From: Microbacterium sp. TNHR37B
GTDB lineage: Bacteria > Actinomycetota > Actinomycetes > Actinomycetales > Microbacteriaceae
Assembly: GCF_001620065.1 (NCBI RefSeq)
Contig: NZ_LQGV01000003.1
Location: 744,001 to 808,000 of the forward strand
DNA length: 64,000 bases
Reading direction: 5' to 3'
This document shows positions 55,401 to 63,524 of this stretch, one piece after another. A program made the translations under genes and the position numbers. Positions within the stretch are counted from its first letter, which is position 1. The number at the start of each line of letters is the position of its first letter. The notes beneath the pieces are model-generated. The model was not told the origin of the DNA. It did not search any database and was given only the letters and a program-made list of their open reading frames with translations.

Positions 55401-55595
55401 GCGGACATCGTTCGCGAGCAGGACTCCTCCGCGCCGGCTGCCGCCCTGGCTCCCCGGTCGACGCCCTGGTGGCGTCGCTTCTGGCGCCGGCTGCGCCCTG
55501 CGTCCTCGTCCTCTCCGCCTCCACCCCGCACGAGCCCCGAGCCGACTGCCCCGTCGGAGGCCGCACCGAAGGAGGAACCCGATGTCGCGCAGTGA
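52398..55595 (+). CDS. Large N-terminally membrane-anchored protein of tubulin-like operon
   Basis: The product has 1065 residues, GTG start overlapping the previous stop. Four to five hydrophobic segments occupy the first 190 residues (about 2-20, 37-52, 86-102, 146-168, 170-188). The remaining about 870 residues are soluble, mixed alpha/beta and acidic, with a Pro/Ser-rich C-terminus after residue 1000. No catalytic motif is recognised; a degenerate ATPase or helicase fold cannot be excluded. The 3' end overlaps the metalloprotease gene by 14 nt. Likely the main membrane platform of the system. Confidence 0.75.
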   Translation: MTLFLQLLATLPLAGALLLQSLNNLPKASRHRQYPMPFIATLYAVIAAIGLYRFNDEIDQLLRVVFEYVPFLRPFYDTTWQYVIENTAIVLVFTLLKILLNRFFDRTFHGQEFLGSSLVEEFYRYDSEYSRWFVRPQHSSLRVFLRVMFWAVIALAVVFMALVGTFPAWPGFAAIGFPALAALVIGEFTFAVDGVTAQEFERDVHGDRDDAQRVANYAALRSVFSETFPGRVLHEGLSFATSAPQNSHALQQLSHSAHDVDRLAGAYFERLRLDGTRVDESLVAAAASVMRGRSALISHPFYRDLTPYLAFPAYYHLLQYRKCLIVAGRDALAGDLVSWMDEGLESITGVPGLWHVGVLSDERDPELDVGVLRFSDLHNLDLIRAHEDFLREVEYVILAEPSRMLTTGQLGLAILLGRCGKAGSPAYAVFDRTHDGLVDSLSHLLKVTLTDVVAPTTMSGATAELVWRVEGPPMHGAILPGISRYLGMGIEIAAVAAKYQVEQVEWIGGDVFPVRDMSWIAGQYYPQIAEFAGVDASQQALSDTIRPHSNPWTLEPADNRFLIVEDEARNLYETIRLYTTRAREQGFVNVLSEDYLLRDYMVAQREIFARDPKAVPSFAPDYARTERNLVLRLALTLGTFGMTESALAREFELVGFPVAPVVAPTDRTRVRFEDDPPVVALFRALLRRHTGATDVDLTCDARNTGITDHGTQSWERFVTLTPGGALEEVLHGLRAAYFFVEDEVEDRDFVGSVLYGLVFQKLLPGQLLTHAGASYQVQSIGTDHRRSGIVLRRAAEHITGRRVYRPLRRFRISDIEYDTKPGARVEIGSTSFAHAFATIEVSTDGYLEQATRSDLGGARRVRVSGIPDRRYVQKEILEIRMEGVPASVLRTIAVLLNEIFVTTFPDAHQYVLALTADPEGRVAPLLPPVEVEDDATLLIVEDSPLDLGLLVAVERNWSRLLEVIADYLEWTTEPAGTPPHPSGTDDVVVFPDDEPEDLIQRADIVREQDSSAPAAALAPRSTPWWRRFWRRLRPASSSSPPPPRTSPEPTAPSEAAPKEEPDVAQ

Positions 55596-56406
55596 CTATC
55601 TCTCGTTCGGCGGAGGCTCTGCGGCCGCCGGGATCGATATCGCCGCCACGCTCGCCTACCTGCGGGCGGAGGGCCGGACGGCGGGATACCTGACGCACGC
55701 CCGCAGAGCAGTCGAGTCGTCACGCACCCGCACGTTCGCTTTCGACCCGATCGGGTCGAACTACTGCGACTTCTGCTTCGTGAAACTGATGGGCGGCGAG
55801 TTCGACCGCCTGGCGGATGGCCGGGAGCGGTGCGTCCGGTGTAGCAAGACCGCTCTCCGCTCGAGCGAGGAGTTCGAGGATGTGTTCGCCGAGGTCGTCA
55901 GGAACGTCGAGACCTCCTTCGACATCTCCCTGAGAGTGCCGATGACCGTTCGCATGGTCAACGCGAAGGAGATCGCACGTCGCACCGACGAACGTTTCGA
56001 GCCGACACCCGGAGTCGACGCCCGGGTGTTGGGATTCGCCGCCGAGCACCGGGACGGATACACCTTGTACGTGGAGAACGGATCGCCGCGTCTGGCGAGC
56101 GTCGCCACGATCGCTCACGAGCTGACCCACATCTGGCAGTACCGGACGTGGAACGCACGACAGATCGAGCAGCGGTACGGACGGCATCACCGCCTCACCG
56201 TGTACGAGGGCATGGCGGCGTGGGCACAGGTCCAGTACCTGCTCTTCCTTCGTGAGCACGAGCATGCGGAGCGGCAGGAGGCCTACCTGCGGCAGCGCGA
56301 CGACGAGTACGGAGTCGGATTCCGCTTGTATGCCGACCGGTATCCCCTCTCACGAGCCGGCGATGTCGGCCTCGACACCCCCTTCCGCCATCCGTTCCCG
56401 CTGTGA
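55582..56406 (+). CDS. DA1-like zinc metalloprotease with zinc-finger module
   Basis: The product has 274 residues. A zinc module has C62-x2-C65 (YCDFCF) and C84-x2-C87 (CVRCSK). The peptidase part has H179-E-x2-H183 (AHELTHIWQY) and, 26 residues later, E209 in YEGMAAW, giving a gluzincin-type site. A Cys4 module followed by HExxH and EG(M/x)A resembles the DA1-like peptidase family known from LIM-domain proteins. No signal peptide, so cytoplasmic. Its gene overlaps the preceding one and lies 10 bp before the nuclease gene. It may mature a component of the same operon. Confidence 0.75.
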   Translation: MSRSDYLSFGGGSAAAGIDIAATLAYLRAEGRTAGYLTHARRAVESSRTRTFAFDPIGSNYCDFCFVKLMGGEFDRLADGRERCVRCSKTALRSSEEFEDVFAEVVRNVETSFDISLRVPMTVRMVNAKEIARRTDERFEPTPGVDARVLGFAAEHRDGYTLYVENGSPRLASVATIAHELTHIWQYRTWNARQIEQRYGRHHRLTVYEGMAAWAQVQYLLFLREHEHAERQEAYLRQRDDEYGVGFRLYADRYPLSRAGDVGLDTPFRHPFPL

Positions 56407-56416
56407 CCACGAGACG

Positions 56417-57217
56417 ATGACGAGCTTCCCCCGCCCCATCCCCCGCCGCACGGCGCCGGCCACGCTGTGGGTCGTCGTCGTGGTCGTCACGATGGCAGCC
56501 TTGACCGTCGTCGGGGTGCTCTCCTGGGCCGTCATCCGCGGCCTGTCCGAATCGGCCTCCCCGCCGCGTCCGCTCCCCGCGGCGTCGAGCCTGCCGACGA
56601 CGGGTACCTCGCCGACCGGGGTCACGCGCCCCTCCGACGAGCCCACCTCGGGCGGGGAGAACCTCTCGAAGCTCCTCTCCACCCTGCCCGTCGCGGAGGA
56701 CGACGCGACGGGGCAGTACTTCCGTGAGCAGTTCGGTCAAGCCTGGTACGACCAGGACCGGAACGGATGCGACACGCGCAATGATGTCCTCCGGCGCGAT
56801 CTCACCGACGTGGTCATCAAAGAGGGGACGCGGGACTGCAAAGTACTCACCGGCGTGCTCGATGACCCTTACACCGGCAAGCGCGTCGACTTCGTCGCGG
56901 GCGCGGACACCTCGGCACTCGTCCAGATCGATCACGTCATCCCGCTGTCGTGGGCGTGGCGCCACGGCGCGGAAAGATGGACGTTCGAACAGCGTCAAGA
57001 GTTCGCCAACGATCCAGACAACCTTCGCGCCACCTCGGGCTCGGTCAACCAGAGCAAGAGCGACTCCGGGCCGTCGCAGTGGATGCCGCCCCAGAAGACG
57101 TCGGAGTGCGCTTACGCCCAGACGTGGGTCGAAGTGCTCGCGAAGTGGAAGCTCAGTCTGACAGCCGCCGATCGCGAGGCGCTCGCCGGGGCACTGGCGA
57201 CGTGCCCCGGCGAGTGA
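56417..57217 (+). CDS. Membrane-anchored/secreted HNH nuclease (DUF1524-like)
   Basis: The product has 266 residues. A membrane segment near residues 16-40 is followed by a Pro/Ser/Thr linker (about 45-85). The nuclease domain has D172-H173 in QIDHVIPLSWAW and N198-D-x-D-N202 in NDPDNLRATSGSVNQSKSD, the usual arrangement of GmrSD-C/DUF1524-type HNH enzymes. Three or more Cys (NGCDTR, RDCKVL, SECAYA, ATCPG) suit an extracytoplasmic, disulfide-bonded enzyme. As last gene of the tubulin-like operon it could be an exported effector; extracellular nutrient nuclease is the alternative. Confidence 0.85.
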   Translation: MTSFPRPIPRRTAPATLWVVVVVVTMAALTVVGVLSWAVIRGLSESASPPRPLPAASSLPTTGTSPTGVTRPSDEPTSGGENLSKLLSTLPVAEDDATGQYFREQFGQAWYDQDRNGCDTRNDVLRRDLTDVVIKEGTRDCKVLTGVLDDPYTGKRVDFVAGADTSALVQIDHVIPLSWAWRHGAERWTFEQRQEFANDPDNLRATSGSVNQSKSDSGPSQWMPPQKTSECAYAQTWVEVLAKWKLSLTAADREALAGALATCPGE

Positions 57218-57232
57218 GGTCCACCCGATCGC

Positions 57233-59413
57233 TCAGGCGTCGACGTCGGCGAGCTGGCGCCCGGCCAGTTCCTCCAGCACGTCGTCCCCCGGACGGGCGT
57301 CCTCGAACGGCGCGTCGATCTCGGCACGGTCGAGCATCTCGGTCATCCGACGGCGGCGCTGACGGGTGATCAGGGTCACCACGGTGCCCGAACGACCGGC
57401 GCGGCCCGTGCGTCCCGAACGGTGCAGGTAGGTCTTGTACTCGTCGGGAGCGTCGGCCTGCACGACCAGGTCGATGTCGTCGACGTGGATCCCGCGGGCG
57501 GCGACATCGGTCGCCACCAGCACGTCCACCCGTCCCGAAGTGAGGCGCTCGAGGTTGCGCGTGCGCTTGGCCTGGTTGAGGTCGCCGTGGAGGGCGACGG
57601 CACGGATTCCGGCGTCTTCGAACTGCTCGGCGAGCATCTCGGCGTATGCCCGGGTGCGCGCGAAGACGAGCGTCTTGCTGTCGCGGTCCACGAGCGAGGT
57701 CAGGATCTCGGCCTTGTCGCGGTGGTCGATCACGAGGACGCGGTGATCGATCGTGCCCGAGTCTTGGTCTTCTCCGGCGACCTCGTAGACGGCCGGCTCC
57801 ACGAGGAACTCGTCGACGAGCGCGGCGACCTCGCGGTCGAGCGTGGCGGAGAAGAGGAGCTTCTGGGCGCCGTCCTCGACGAGGCGCAGGATCCGCTGCA
57901 TCGGCTCGAGGAAGCCCAGCTCGCTCATGTGGTCGGCCTCGTCGAGCACCACCAGGCGCACCTCCGAAAGGTCGAGCTTGCCCTGCTCCTGCAGGTCCTC
58001 GATACGACCGGGGGTGCCGATGATGATGTCGACGCCCTTCTTCAGCGCGCCGACCTGGCGCGCCTGGGGCACCCCACCGTAGATCTGCGTCGTGAACAGG
58101 CCGACGCTCCGGGCGATGGGCTGGATCGTGCGGTCGATCTGCAGCGCCAGCTCGCGCGTCGGAGCCAGGATGAGCGCCTTCGGGCTGCGGCCGAACTCGC
58201 GACGCTTGCCGGCCTGGCTCCGGAGGATCGACTCGACGAGCGGAGCGCCGAACGCGATCGTCTTGCCCGAACCGGTGCGGCCGCGGGCGAGGACGTCCTT
58301 GCCCTCCAGGATCGGAGTGATCGTGGCGGCCTGAATCGGGAACGGTGCGGCGGCACCCAGCTCGGCCAAGGCCCGGACGATGTTGTCCCCCAGTCCGAGC
58401 GAGCTGAAGGTCACATCCGAGACCGCTTCGGCCTGCACCGCTTCGGCCTGGAGCTTCTCGTGCACGACGTCGACGTGGTCCTCGAAGGCCTTCGCCTTCT
58501 TGTCGGCGTTCCAGTCCGACCGGTTGGCGGCGAAGCCATCGCGGCGGTCATCCCGACGCGGGCGGTCCGAGAAATCGCGACGGGGTCGGTCGTCGAGCGA
58601 CCGGGCCGGACGGTCATCGCGGCGCGGACGGTCCGAGAACTCACGACGCGGGCGGTCATCGAACGAACGAGCCGGACGATCATCCCGACGCGGGCGGTCC
58701 GAGAACTCCCGACGCGGACGGTCATCGAACGAACGAGCCGGACGATCATCCCGACGCGGACGGTCCGAGAACTCACGACGCGGACGGTCATCGAACGAAC
58801 GAGCCGGACGATCATCCCGACGCGGGCGGTCGTCGAACGAACGAGCCGGGCGGTCGTCACGGTACGAGGGGCGAGCGTCGCCGAAAGTGCGGCGATCGTC
58901 GCGGGGCTGACGCTCGCCGCGGGGCCGGTCGTCGAACGAGCGGGCGGGGCGGTCGTCACGGTCGCGACGCGGGCGGTCGTCGAACGACCGCGCCGGACGG
59001 TCAGAACTCCGGCGATCCGCGCGGTCACGGCCCGAATCGGCACCGTACGAGCGGGAGCGGTCGAAATCTCCGGAGTTCCGAACCGGACGGTCGGAGAAGT
59101 CGCGGCGGGGACGGTCGTCGAACGAGCGAGCGGGACGGTCGTCGCGGTGCGCCGGACGCTCGCCGCGGGCGTGGGTGCGGATGCCGCGGGCCTCATCGCG
59201 GCCGGCGCGCTCCTGCGCCGACCAGCGCGACTTGCGCGCGGGGGCCTCGGCGTCGGCCGCGCGGTAGCCGCGGTGGCTCGGGCTCTTGCTGCCGGCGGTG
59301 CCCGCGGACGACTGTCCGGGGCGACGCTTGGCGTCCTGGAACGAGGTCTTCTTGCCGTAGCGCGGCTCGAAGTTCTGGGCGCGGCCGCCGGCCGGCTTCT
59401 TGTTCTTGGGCAT
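57233..59413 (-). CDS. DEAD-box RNA helicase with repetitive Arg/Asp-rich N-terminus
   Basis: The product has 726 residues. Residues about 85-305 are low complexity, dominated by DDRPARSFDDRPRR-type repeats, partly from a 66-bp tandem DNA repeat. The helicase core follows: RGRTGSGKT, APTRELA, LDEADHMSELGF, FSATLD and HRSGRTGRAGRSG. DEAD-box proteins of this kind remodel RNA, often during cold adaptation or ribosome assembly; basic/acidic repeat tails promote RNA binding or condensation. ATG 59413 has AGAAGGA at 8 nt. Convergent with the HNH gene, 15 bp apart. Confidence 0.92.
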   Translation of the reverse strand: MPKNKKPAGGRAQNFEPRYGKKTSFQDAKRRPGQSSAGTAGSKSPSHRGYRAADAEAPARKSRWSAQERAGRDEARGIRTHARGERPAHRDDRPARSFDDRPRRDFSDRPVRNSGDFDRSRSYGADSGRDRADRRSSDRPARSFDDRPRRDRDDRPARSFDDRPRGERQPRDDRRTFGDARPSYRDDRPARSFDDRPRRDDRPARSFDDRPRREFSDRPRRDDRPARSFDDRPRREFSDRPRRDDRPARSFDDRPRREFSDRPRRDDRPARSLDDRPRRDFSDRPRRDDRRDGFAANRSDWNADKKAKAFEDHVDVVHEKLQAEAVQAEAVSDVTFSSLGLGDNIVRALAELGAAAPFPIQAATITPILEGKDVLARGRTGSGKTIAFGAPLVESILRSQAGKRREFGRSPKALILAPTRELALQIDRTIQPIARSVGLFTTQIYGGVPQARQVGALKKGVDIIIGTPGRIEDLQEQGKLDLSEVRLVVLDEADHMSELGFLEPMQRILRLVEDGAQKLLFSATLDREVAALVDEFLVEPAVYEVAGEDQDSGTIDHRVLVIDHRDKAEILTSLVDRDSKTLVFARTRAYAEMLAEQFEDAGIRAVALHGDLNQAKRTRNLERLTSGRVDVLVATDVAARGIHVDDIDLVVQADAPDEYKTYLHRSGRTGRAGRSGTVVTLITRQRRRRMTEMLDRAEIDAPFEDARPGDDVLEELAGRQLADVDA
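58545..58850 (-). repeat. 66-bp tandem repeat (about four units plus a partial) in helicase gene
   Basis: Near-identical 66-bp units encode 22-residue blocks of the type DDRPARSFDDRPRREFSDRP plus two Arg. Four full units and a 42-bp partial unit follow one another; less regular versions continue to about 59130. In-frame, so slippage alters only the length of the disordered N-terminus. Boundaries are approximate by one to two bases. Confidence 0.8.
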
Positions 59414-59698
59414 GGTGGTGTCCTTCTGGGTTGTCTCGCGCGAGAACAGCACTCCTCGGTGCGCCTCGGGGAAGTACCTCGACGCGGCCGCACATGCGGC
59501 GTGGAGTAACCCGGACATCCGTCGGCCGGGGGCCATTCACAGTGATGGTCGTCGGAGCGGATTCGCTCCCACCATCGGCCCCTTGGACTCACAAACCCAT
59601 CCGCACCTCACGTGCGGTGTCCAGAGCCGACCGGTCCACTGTACACGGCGCGGCTGGGAGAGTCCCGATGCCGCCGATCGCCCCGCACCATTCCCGGA
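59414..59698. other. Leader region of DEAD-box gene
   Basis: This 285-bp stretch upstream of the helicase start has no supported gene. A long 5' leader is common for DEAD-box genes under cold or autoregulation, but no defined RNA structure is identified. The 81-bp palindrome follows directly. Confidence 0.4.
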
Positions 59699-59779
59699 CA
59701 CAACGGCGGACGGGTGGCGGGACACGCCGCGGATCGTTGCCGCCGCCACGGCGTGTCACTGGCGCCTTCCGCCGTTGTG
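59699..59779. repeat. 81-bp nested palindromic repeat, copy 2
   Basis: Outer arms CACAACGGCGGA (59699-59710) and TCCGCCGTTGTG (59768-59779) and inner arms GACACGCCG (59721-59729) and CGGCGTGTC (59749-59757) are identical to copy 1 at 9828-9908, and all spacers have the same length (10, 19, 10) although their bases differ. It lies between the helicase leader and the RND gene end, an intergenic setting like that of copy 1. Confidence 0.85.
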
Positions 59780-59837
59780 CTCGCCGACGCGGGACCCGGA
59801 ACCGCCGGAACCGCCCGCACCCCGCCGGCCACCCGCG

Positions 59838-62800
59838 TCAGCGGCGGCGCGACCTCCGAGTGGGCGCCTCCTCCGGCGAGCCCCCCTCCGGCGTCGCCGC
59901 GGCTGCCTCGCCCGCGACCGCCGCGGCGCCGCTGACGGCGCGCGCCTCGCGCTTCACGATCCGACGCTCCCGGGCACCCTCCACGAGGTTGTAGAGGGTG
60001 GGGAGGACGAGCAGCGTGAGCACGGTCGAGGAGATCAGTCCGCCGATGACGACGATCGCGAGCGGCTGGGAGATGAACCCGCCGTGACCCGTGATCCCGA
60101 GCGCCATGGGCGTGAGTGCGAAGATCGTCGCGAGCGCCGTCATGAGGATCGGCCGGAGCCGGCGAGCGCCGCCCGCGAGAGTCGCGTCGTGGGCGGTGAG
60201 GCCCTTCTCCCGGTACTGGTTCACGAGGTCGACGAGCACGATCGCATTCGTGACGACGATGCCGATGAGCATCAGCACTCCGATGAGCGAAGCGACCCCG
60301 AGCGGCACGCCGGTCACGATCTGCAGCAGGATCGCGCCGGTCGCCGCGAAGGGCACCGAGATCAGCAGGAGCAGGGGCTGACGCAGCGACTTGAAGGTCG
60401 CGACCATCACGATGTAGACGATCAGGATCGCGGCGAGCATCGCGAGGCCGAGCTGGGCGAACGCGTCGCTCTGCTGCGAGACCACGCCCCCGACCTCTGC
60501 ATCGGCGCCCGTGGGCAGGTCGGTGTCGAGCAGAGCGGTGCGGACCGTCGCCGACGCGGTGTTGAGGTCGTCCGTGGAGGGGGTCACCGTGACGGTGGCG
60601 GTGCGCTGACCGCGCTGCGTGGTGATGGAGGTCGGTCCCTGGCTCTCCTTCACGGTGGCCACTTCGTCGAGGCGGATGAGGCCGGTCGCGCTGGCGATCT
60701 CGAGGTCCTTGAGCTCGGCGATCGTCTTCGGGATGTCGGACGCCTTGAGGTACACCGTCAGCGCGGTGCCGTCGATCTCGACGCTCCCCACCTGTCGCGG
60801 CTGCATCGTGTTGGACACCAGCCCACCGACAGCGACCTCGGAGAGGCCCAGCGACGACGCCTTCTCCCGGTCGACGGCGACGGACACGAACGGGAGGGAT
60901 GCGGCGAGGTTCGACGTGACCTGGCCGATCCCGTCCTTGCCCTGGAGAGCACCGACGACCGCATCGGTGGCGTCGGCCAGCGTCCGGGCGTCGGGCGCCG
61001 TGACGTCGACCTCGATGTCGCTCGAGCCGAACCCTCCCTGACCGCTGGACACGGTGACCGTGCCCACGTCGTCGAGCTTCGCGACGGCGTCCTGCACCGC
61101 CTCCCGCACCTCCACCTGGTCGGCGGCGGTGTCGGTGGTGATCGAGTAGGTGATGCCGGAGCTCCCGCCGGCGAAGGCGTCGCGCACCGCGGATCCGCTG
61201 GAGCCGATCGAGGTCTGCACGGTCTCGATGCCGTCGACGCCCATGATGGCCTTCTCGACCTTCGCGGCGGCCTCGTCCTCGGCATCGAGGCTCGGCGCTT
61301 TGCCGAGCTCCTGCGTCACCGTGAACGTGTTCTGCCCCGAGTCGCCGAGGAAGTTGAACTTCATGAGCGGCGCCGCAGCGACGGTTCCGCCGAGCACGAG
61401 GACGGCGACCAGGAGCGTGACCCACGAGTGCTTGAGCGTCCAGGTGAGGATCGGCAGGTAGGCCTTCTGCAGGCGCGACGGCGGCGCGTCGGGATGCTCG
61501 GGATCGATCGCTCGCCCCTCCGCGTCGAGCAGCGGCTTGCCCGGACGCAGGAACCAGTAGGCGAGCACGGGGACGATCGTCAGTGACACGAACAGGGACG
61601 CCGACATGGCGATCGTCACGGTGAGGGCGAACGGGCGGAAGAGCTCTCCGGTCACATCGCCCACGAACGCGATGGGGAGGAAGACGGCGACCGTGGTGAT
61701 GGTGGACGCCGTGATCGCCGCCGCGACCTCGCGCACCGCGAGCAGGATCGCCCGCAGTTTGTCGGCGTCTCCGACGTAGTGACGTTTGATGTTCTCGATC
61801 ACGACGATCGAGTCGTCGACGACGCGACCGATCGCGATGGTCAAGGCTCCGAGGGTCAGGATGTTGAGGGAGTAGCCGAAGGCCTGGATGCCGACGAACG
61901 TGATGAGCACGCTCGTGGGGATCGAGATCGCCGTGACGAGCGTGGAGCGCACCGAGAGCAGGAAGATCAAGATCACGATCACCGCGAAGGCGAGACCCAG
62001 GAGCCCCTCCTGGGCGAGCGCCTCGATCGACTGCTCGATGTAGGGCGCCTGATCGAAGACGACGGTGAAACGCGCGTCGGCTCCGATCGCGTCCTGCAGC
62101 TGCGGGATGACCGCGTTGACGCCGCGAGAGACGTCGACCGTGTTGGCGGCGGGGAGCTTGGTGATCGACAGGGTGAGGGCGGGCTTGCCGTCCACGCGCG
62201 AGATGGACGTCACCGGGTCCTCGTCGAGGCGCACCGAGGCGACGTCGCCGATCGTGACCTCGCCGGCGGCGAACTGCTCGGCGGAGCTCGGCACGAGCGG
62301 GAGCTTCTCGACCTCGTCGACGGAGGACAGCTTGGTACCGGTCTGCACCGTGAGGGTCTGATCGCCCTCGGTCACCGTCCCGCCGGGGAAGAGCACGCCG
62401 TTCTGATCCAGCGCGTCGGTGATGGCGGTCTGGGTGTAGCCGTCGGCGGCGAGCTTCTTCTGGTCGGGCACGATCGTGACCCGCTGTCCCTTGCCGCCGA
62501 TGATCGCGACGGCGCTCACTCCGTCGACGTCTTCGAGGTCGGGAACCACGCTCGCTTCCAGCTGCGCCTGGATCGTCTCCTCGTCGTCGTATCCCGTGAC
62601 GGCGAGCGCGATCACGGGGAGGTCGTCGATCGAGAAGGACACCACGTTGGGCTCGACGCCGTCGGGCAGGTCGCTCTTGATCCGGTTGATGGCCTGGAGG
62701 ATCTTCTGCTCGGCGGTGGCGAGGTCGGTGCCGTAGGTGAAGGACGCCTGGATGATCGACGCGTTGGTGGTGCTGGTGGCGGTCGTCGACTCCAGGCCGG

Positions 62801-63026
62801 GGATGCCCTGGATCGCCGTTTCGATCGGCGTCGACACGTCATTGTTGACGACATCCGGCGAGGCGCCCGGGTAGGTCGTGAGCACCGAGAGCTGGGGGAA
62901 CTCGATCGACGGGATGAGCTCCTGCTTGAGGTTCGTCAGCGCGAGGCCGCCGAAGACGGCCGCAACGATCGTGATGAGGGCGATGAGCGCACGGTTCTTG
63001 AGGCTCAGGACGGCGAGATTCGACAC
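59838..63026 (-). CDS. RND-family efflux transporter permease (AcrB/MMPL-like)
   Basis: The product has 1062 residues from GTG 63026 (AAAGGG at 8 nt; an upstream start would add 25 residues). Twelve membrane segments in two halves are separated by two large extracytoplasmic loops, as in AcrB. TM4 carries the proton-relay pair in GRVVDDSIVVIENI; EFPQLSVLTTYPGASPDVV and SLIGVLMLIGIVVTNAIVLVDL are also characteristic. No membrane-fusion partner is encoded nearby, as usual in Gram-positives. Exports lipophilic compounds or drugs with proton antiport; substrate unknown. Confidence 0.92.
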   Translation of the reverse strand: MSNLAVLSLKNRALIALITIVAAVFGGLALTNLKQELIPSIEFPQLSVLTTYPGASPDVVNNDVSTPIETAIQGIPGLESTTATSTTNASIIQASFTYGTDLATAEQKILQAINRIKSDLPDGVEPNVVSFSIDDLPVIALAVTGYDDEETIQAQLEASVVPDLEDVDGVSAVAIIGGKGQRVTIVPDQKKLAADGYTQTAITDALDQNGVLFPGGTVTEGDQTLTVQTGTKLSSVDEVEKLPLVPSSAEQFAAGEVTIGDVASVRLDEDPVTSISRVDGKPALTLSITKLPAANTVDVSRGVNAVIPQLQDAIGADARFTVVFDQAPYIEQSIEALAQEGLLGLAFAVIVILIFLLSVRSTLVTAISIPTSVLITFVGIQAFGYSLNILTLGALTIAIGRVVDDSIVVIENIKRHYVGDADKLRAILLAVREVAAAITASTITTVAVFLPIAFVGDVTGELFRPFALTVTIAMSASLFVSLTIVPVLAYWFLRPGKPLLDAEGRAIDPEHPDAPPSRLQKAYLPILTWTLKHSWVTLLVAVLVLGGTVAAAPLMKFNFLGDSGQNTFTVTQELGKAPSLDAEDEAAAKVEKAIMGVDGIETVQTSIGSSGSAVRDAFAGGSSGITYSITTDTAADQVEVREAVQDAVAKLDDVGTVTVSSGQGGFGSSDIEVDVTAPDARTLADATDAVVGALQGKDGIGQVTSNLAASLPFVSVAVDREKASSLGLSEVAVGGLVSNTMQPRQVGSVEIDGTALTVYLKASDIPKTIAELKDLEIASATGLIRLDEVATVKESQGPTSITTQRGQRTATVTVTPSTDDLNTASATVRTALLDTDLPTGADAEVGGVVSQQSDAFAQLGLAMLAAILIVYIVMVATFKSLRQPLLLLISVPFAATGAILLQIVTGVPLGVASLIGVLMLIGIVVTNAIVLVDLVNQYREKGLTAHDATLAGGARRLRPILMTALATIFALTPMALGITGHGGFISQPLAIVVIGGLISSTVLTLLVLPTLYNLVEGARERRIVKREARAVSGAAAVAGEAAAATPEGGSPEEAPTRRSRRR

Positions 63027-63146
63027 GGGTGGCCCTTTGGGTGCGAGACGAGAGGGATACAGGAATGTATCCGTTCCATCCTCCCACCCTCCCCCGCTCA
63101 TCCCCTCCGACTCAGGGAGGAATCACGGTCGTACCGCGGGAGGAGA

Positions 63147-63524
63147 TCAGCGTGTGAAAGCGCCGCCGATCATGAGGCCGATGGCAGCGGCCACCACGCA
63201 CGCACCGAGCGTGCCGAGGAGGTTGACCCAGGCCCATTCCGCTCGCCCGCGCTGACGAAGGAGCACGGTCTCGACCGAGACGGTGCTGAAGGTCGTGAAG
63301 CCGCCCAGCACGCCGATTCCCCCGATGGCGAGCCACATCGCGCCGATCAGGGGCGACAGGCCGGTGAGGATCCCCAGGGCGAACGAGCCCACGACATTGA
63401 CGACGAGGATGCCGACCGGGAAGGCGTCACGCCGTCCCCTCATGATCAGGCCGTCGACGAGGTAGCGGGCGCCCGCCCCGACTCCGCCGCCGACCACCAG
63501 CCAGAGGAAGTCCCCGCCGCTCAT
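63147..63524 (-). CDS. crcB: Fluoride channel FluC/CrcB (second of pair)
   Basis: The product has 125 residues and four membrane segments. Conserved N-VVGSFALG (Asn lining the pore) and GFTTFSTVSVE (Phe/Thr/Ser fluoride path) are present. ATG 63524 overlaps the stop of the upstream crcB gene (ATGA). Gram-positive bacteria often encode two FluC proteins that form a dual-topology heterodimer exporting fluoride. Confidence 0.92.
   Translation of the reverse strand: MSGGDFLWLVVGGGVGAGARYLVDGLIMRGRRDAFPVGILVVNVVGSFALGILTGLSPLIGAMWLAIGGIGVLGGFTTFSTVSVETVLLRQRGRAEWAWVNLLGTLGACVVAAAIGLMIGGAFTR

Noticed and set aside
58545..58850. CRISPR-like array
   Set aside because: Repeats are contiguous, in-frame and without unique spacers; they encode the helicase tail.
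57422..59509. Long plus-strand open frame over the DEAD-box helicase
   Set aside because: Antisense to a complete helicase with all motifs; product is low complexity without domains.
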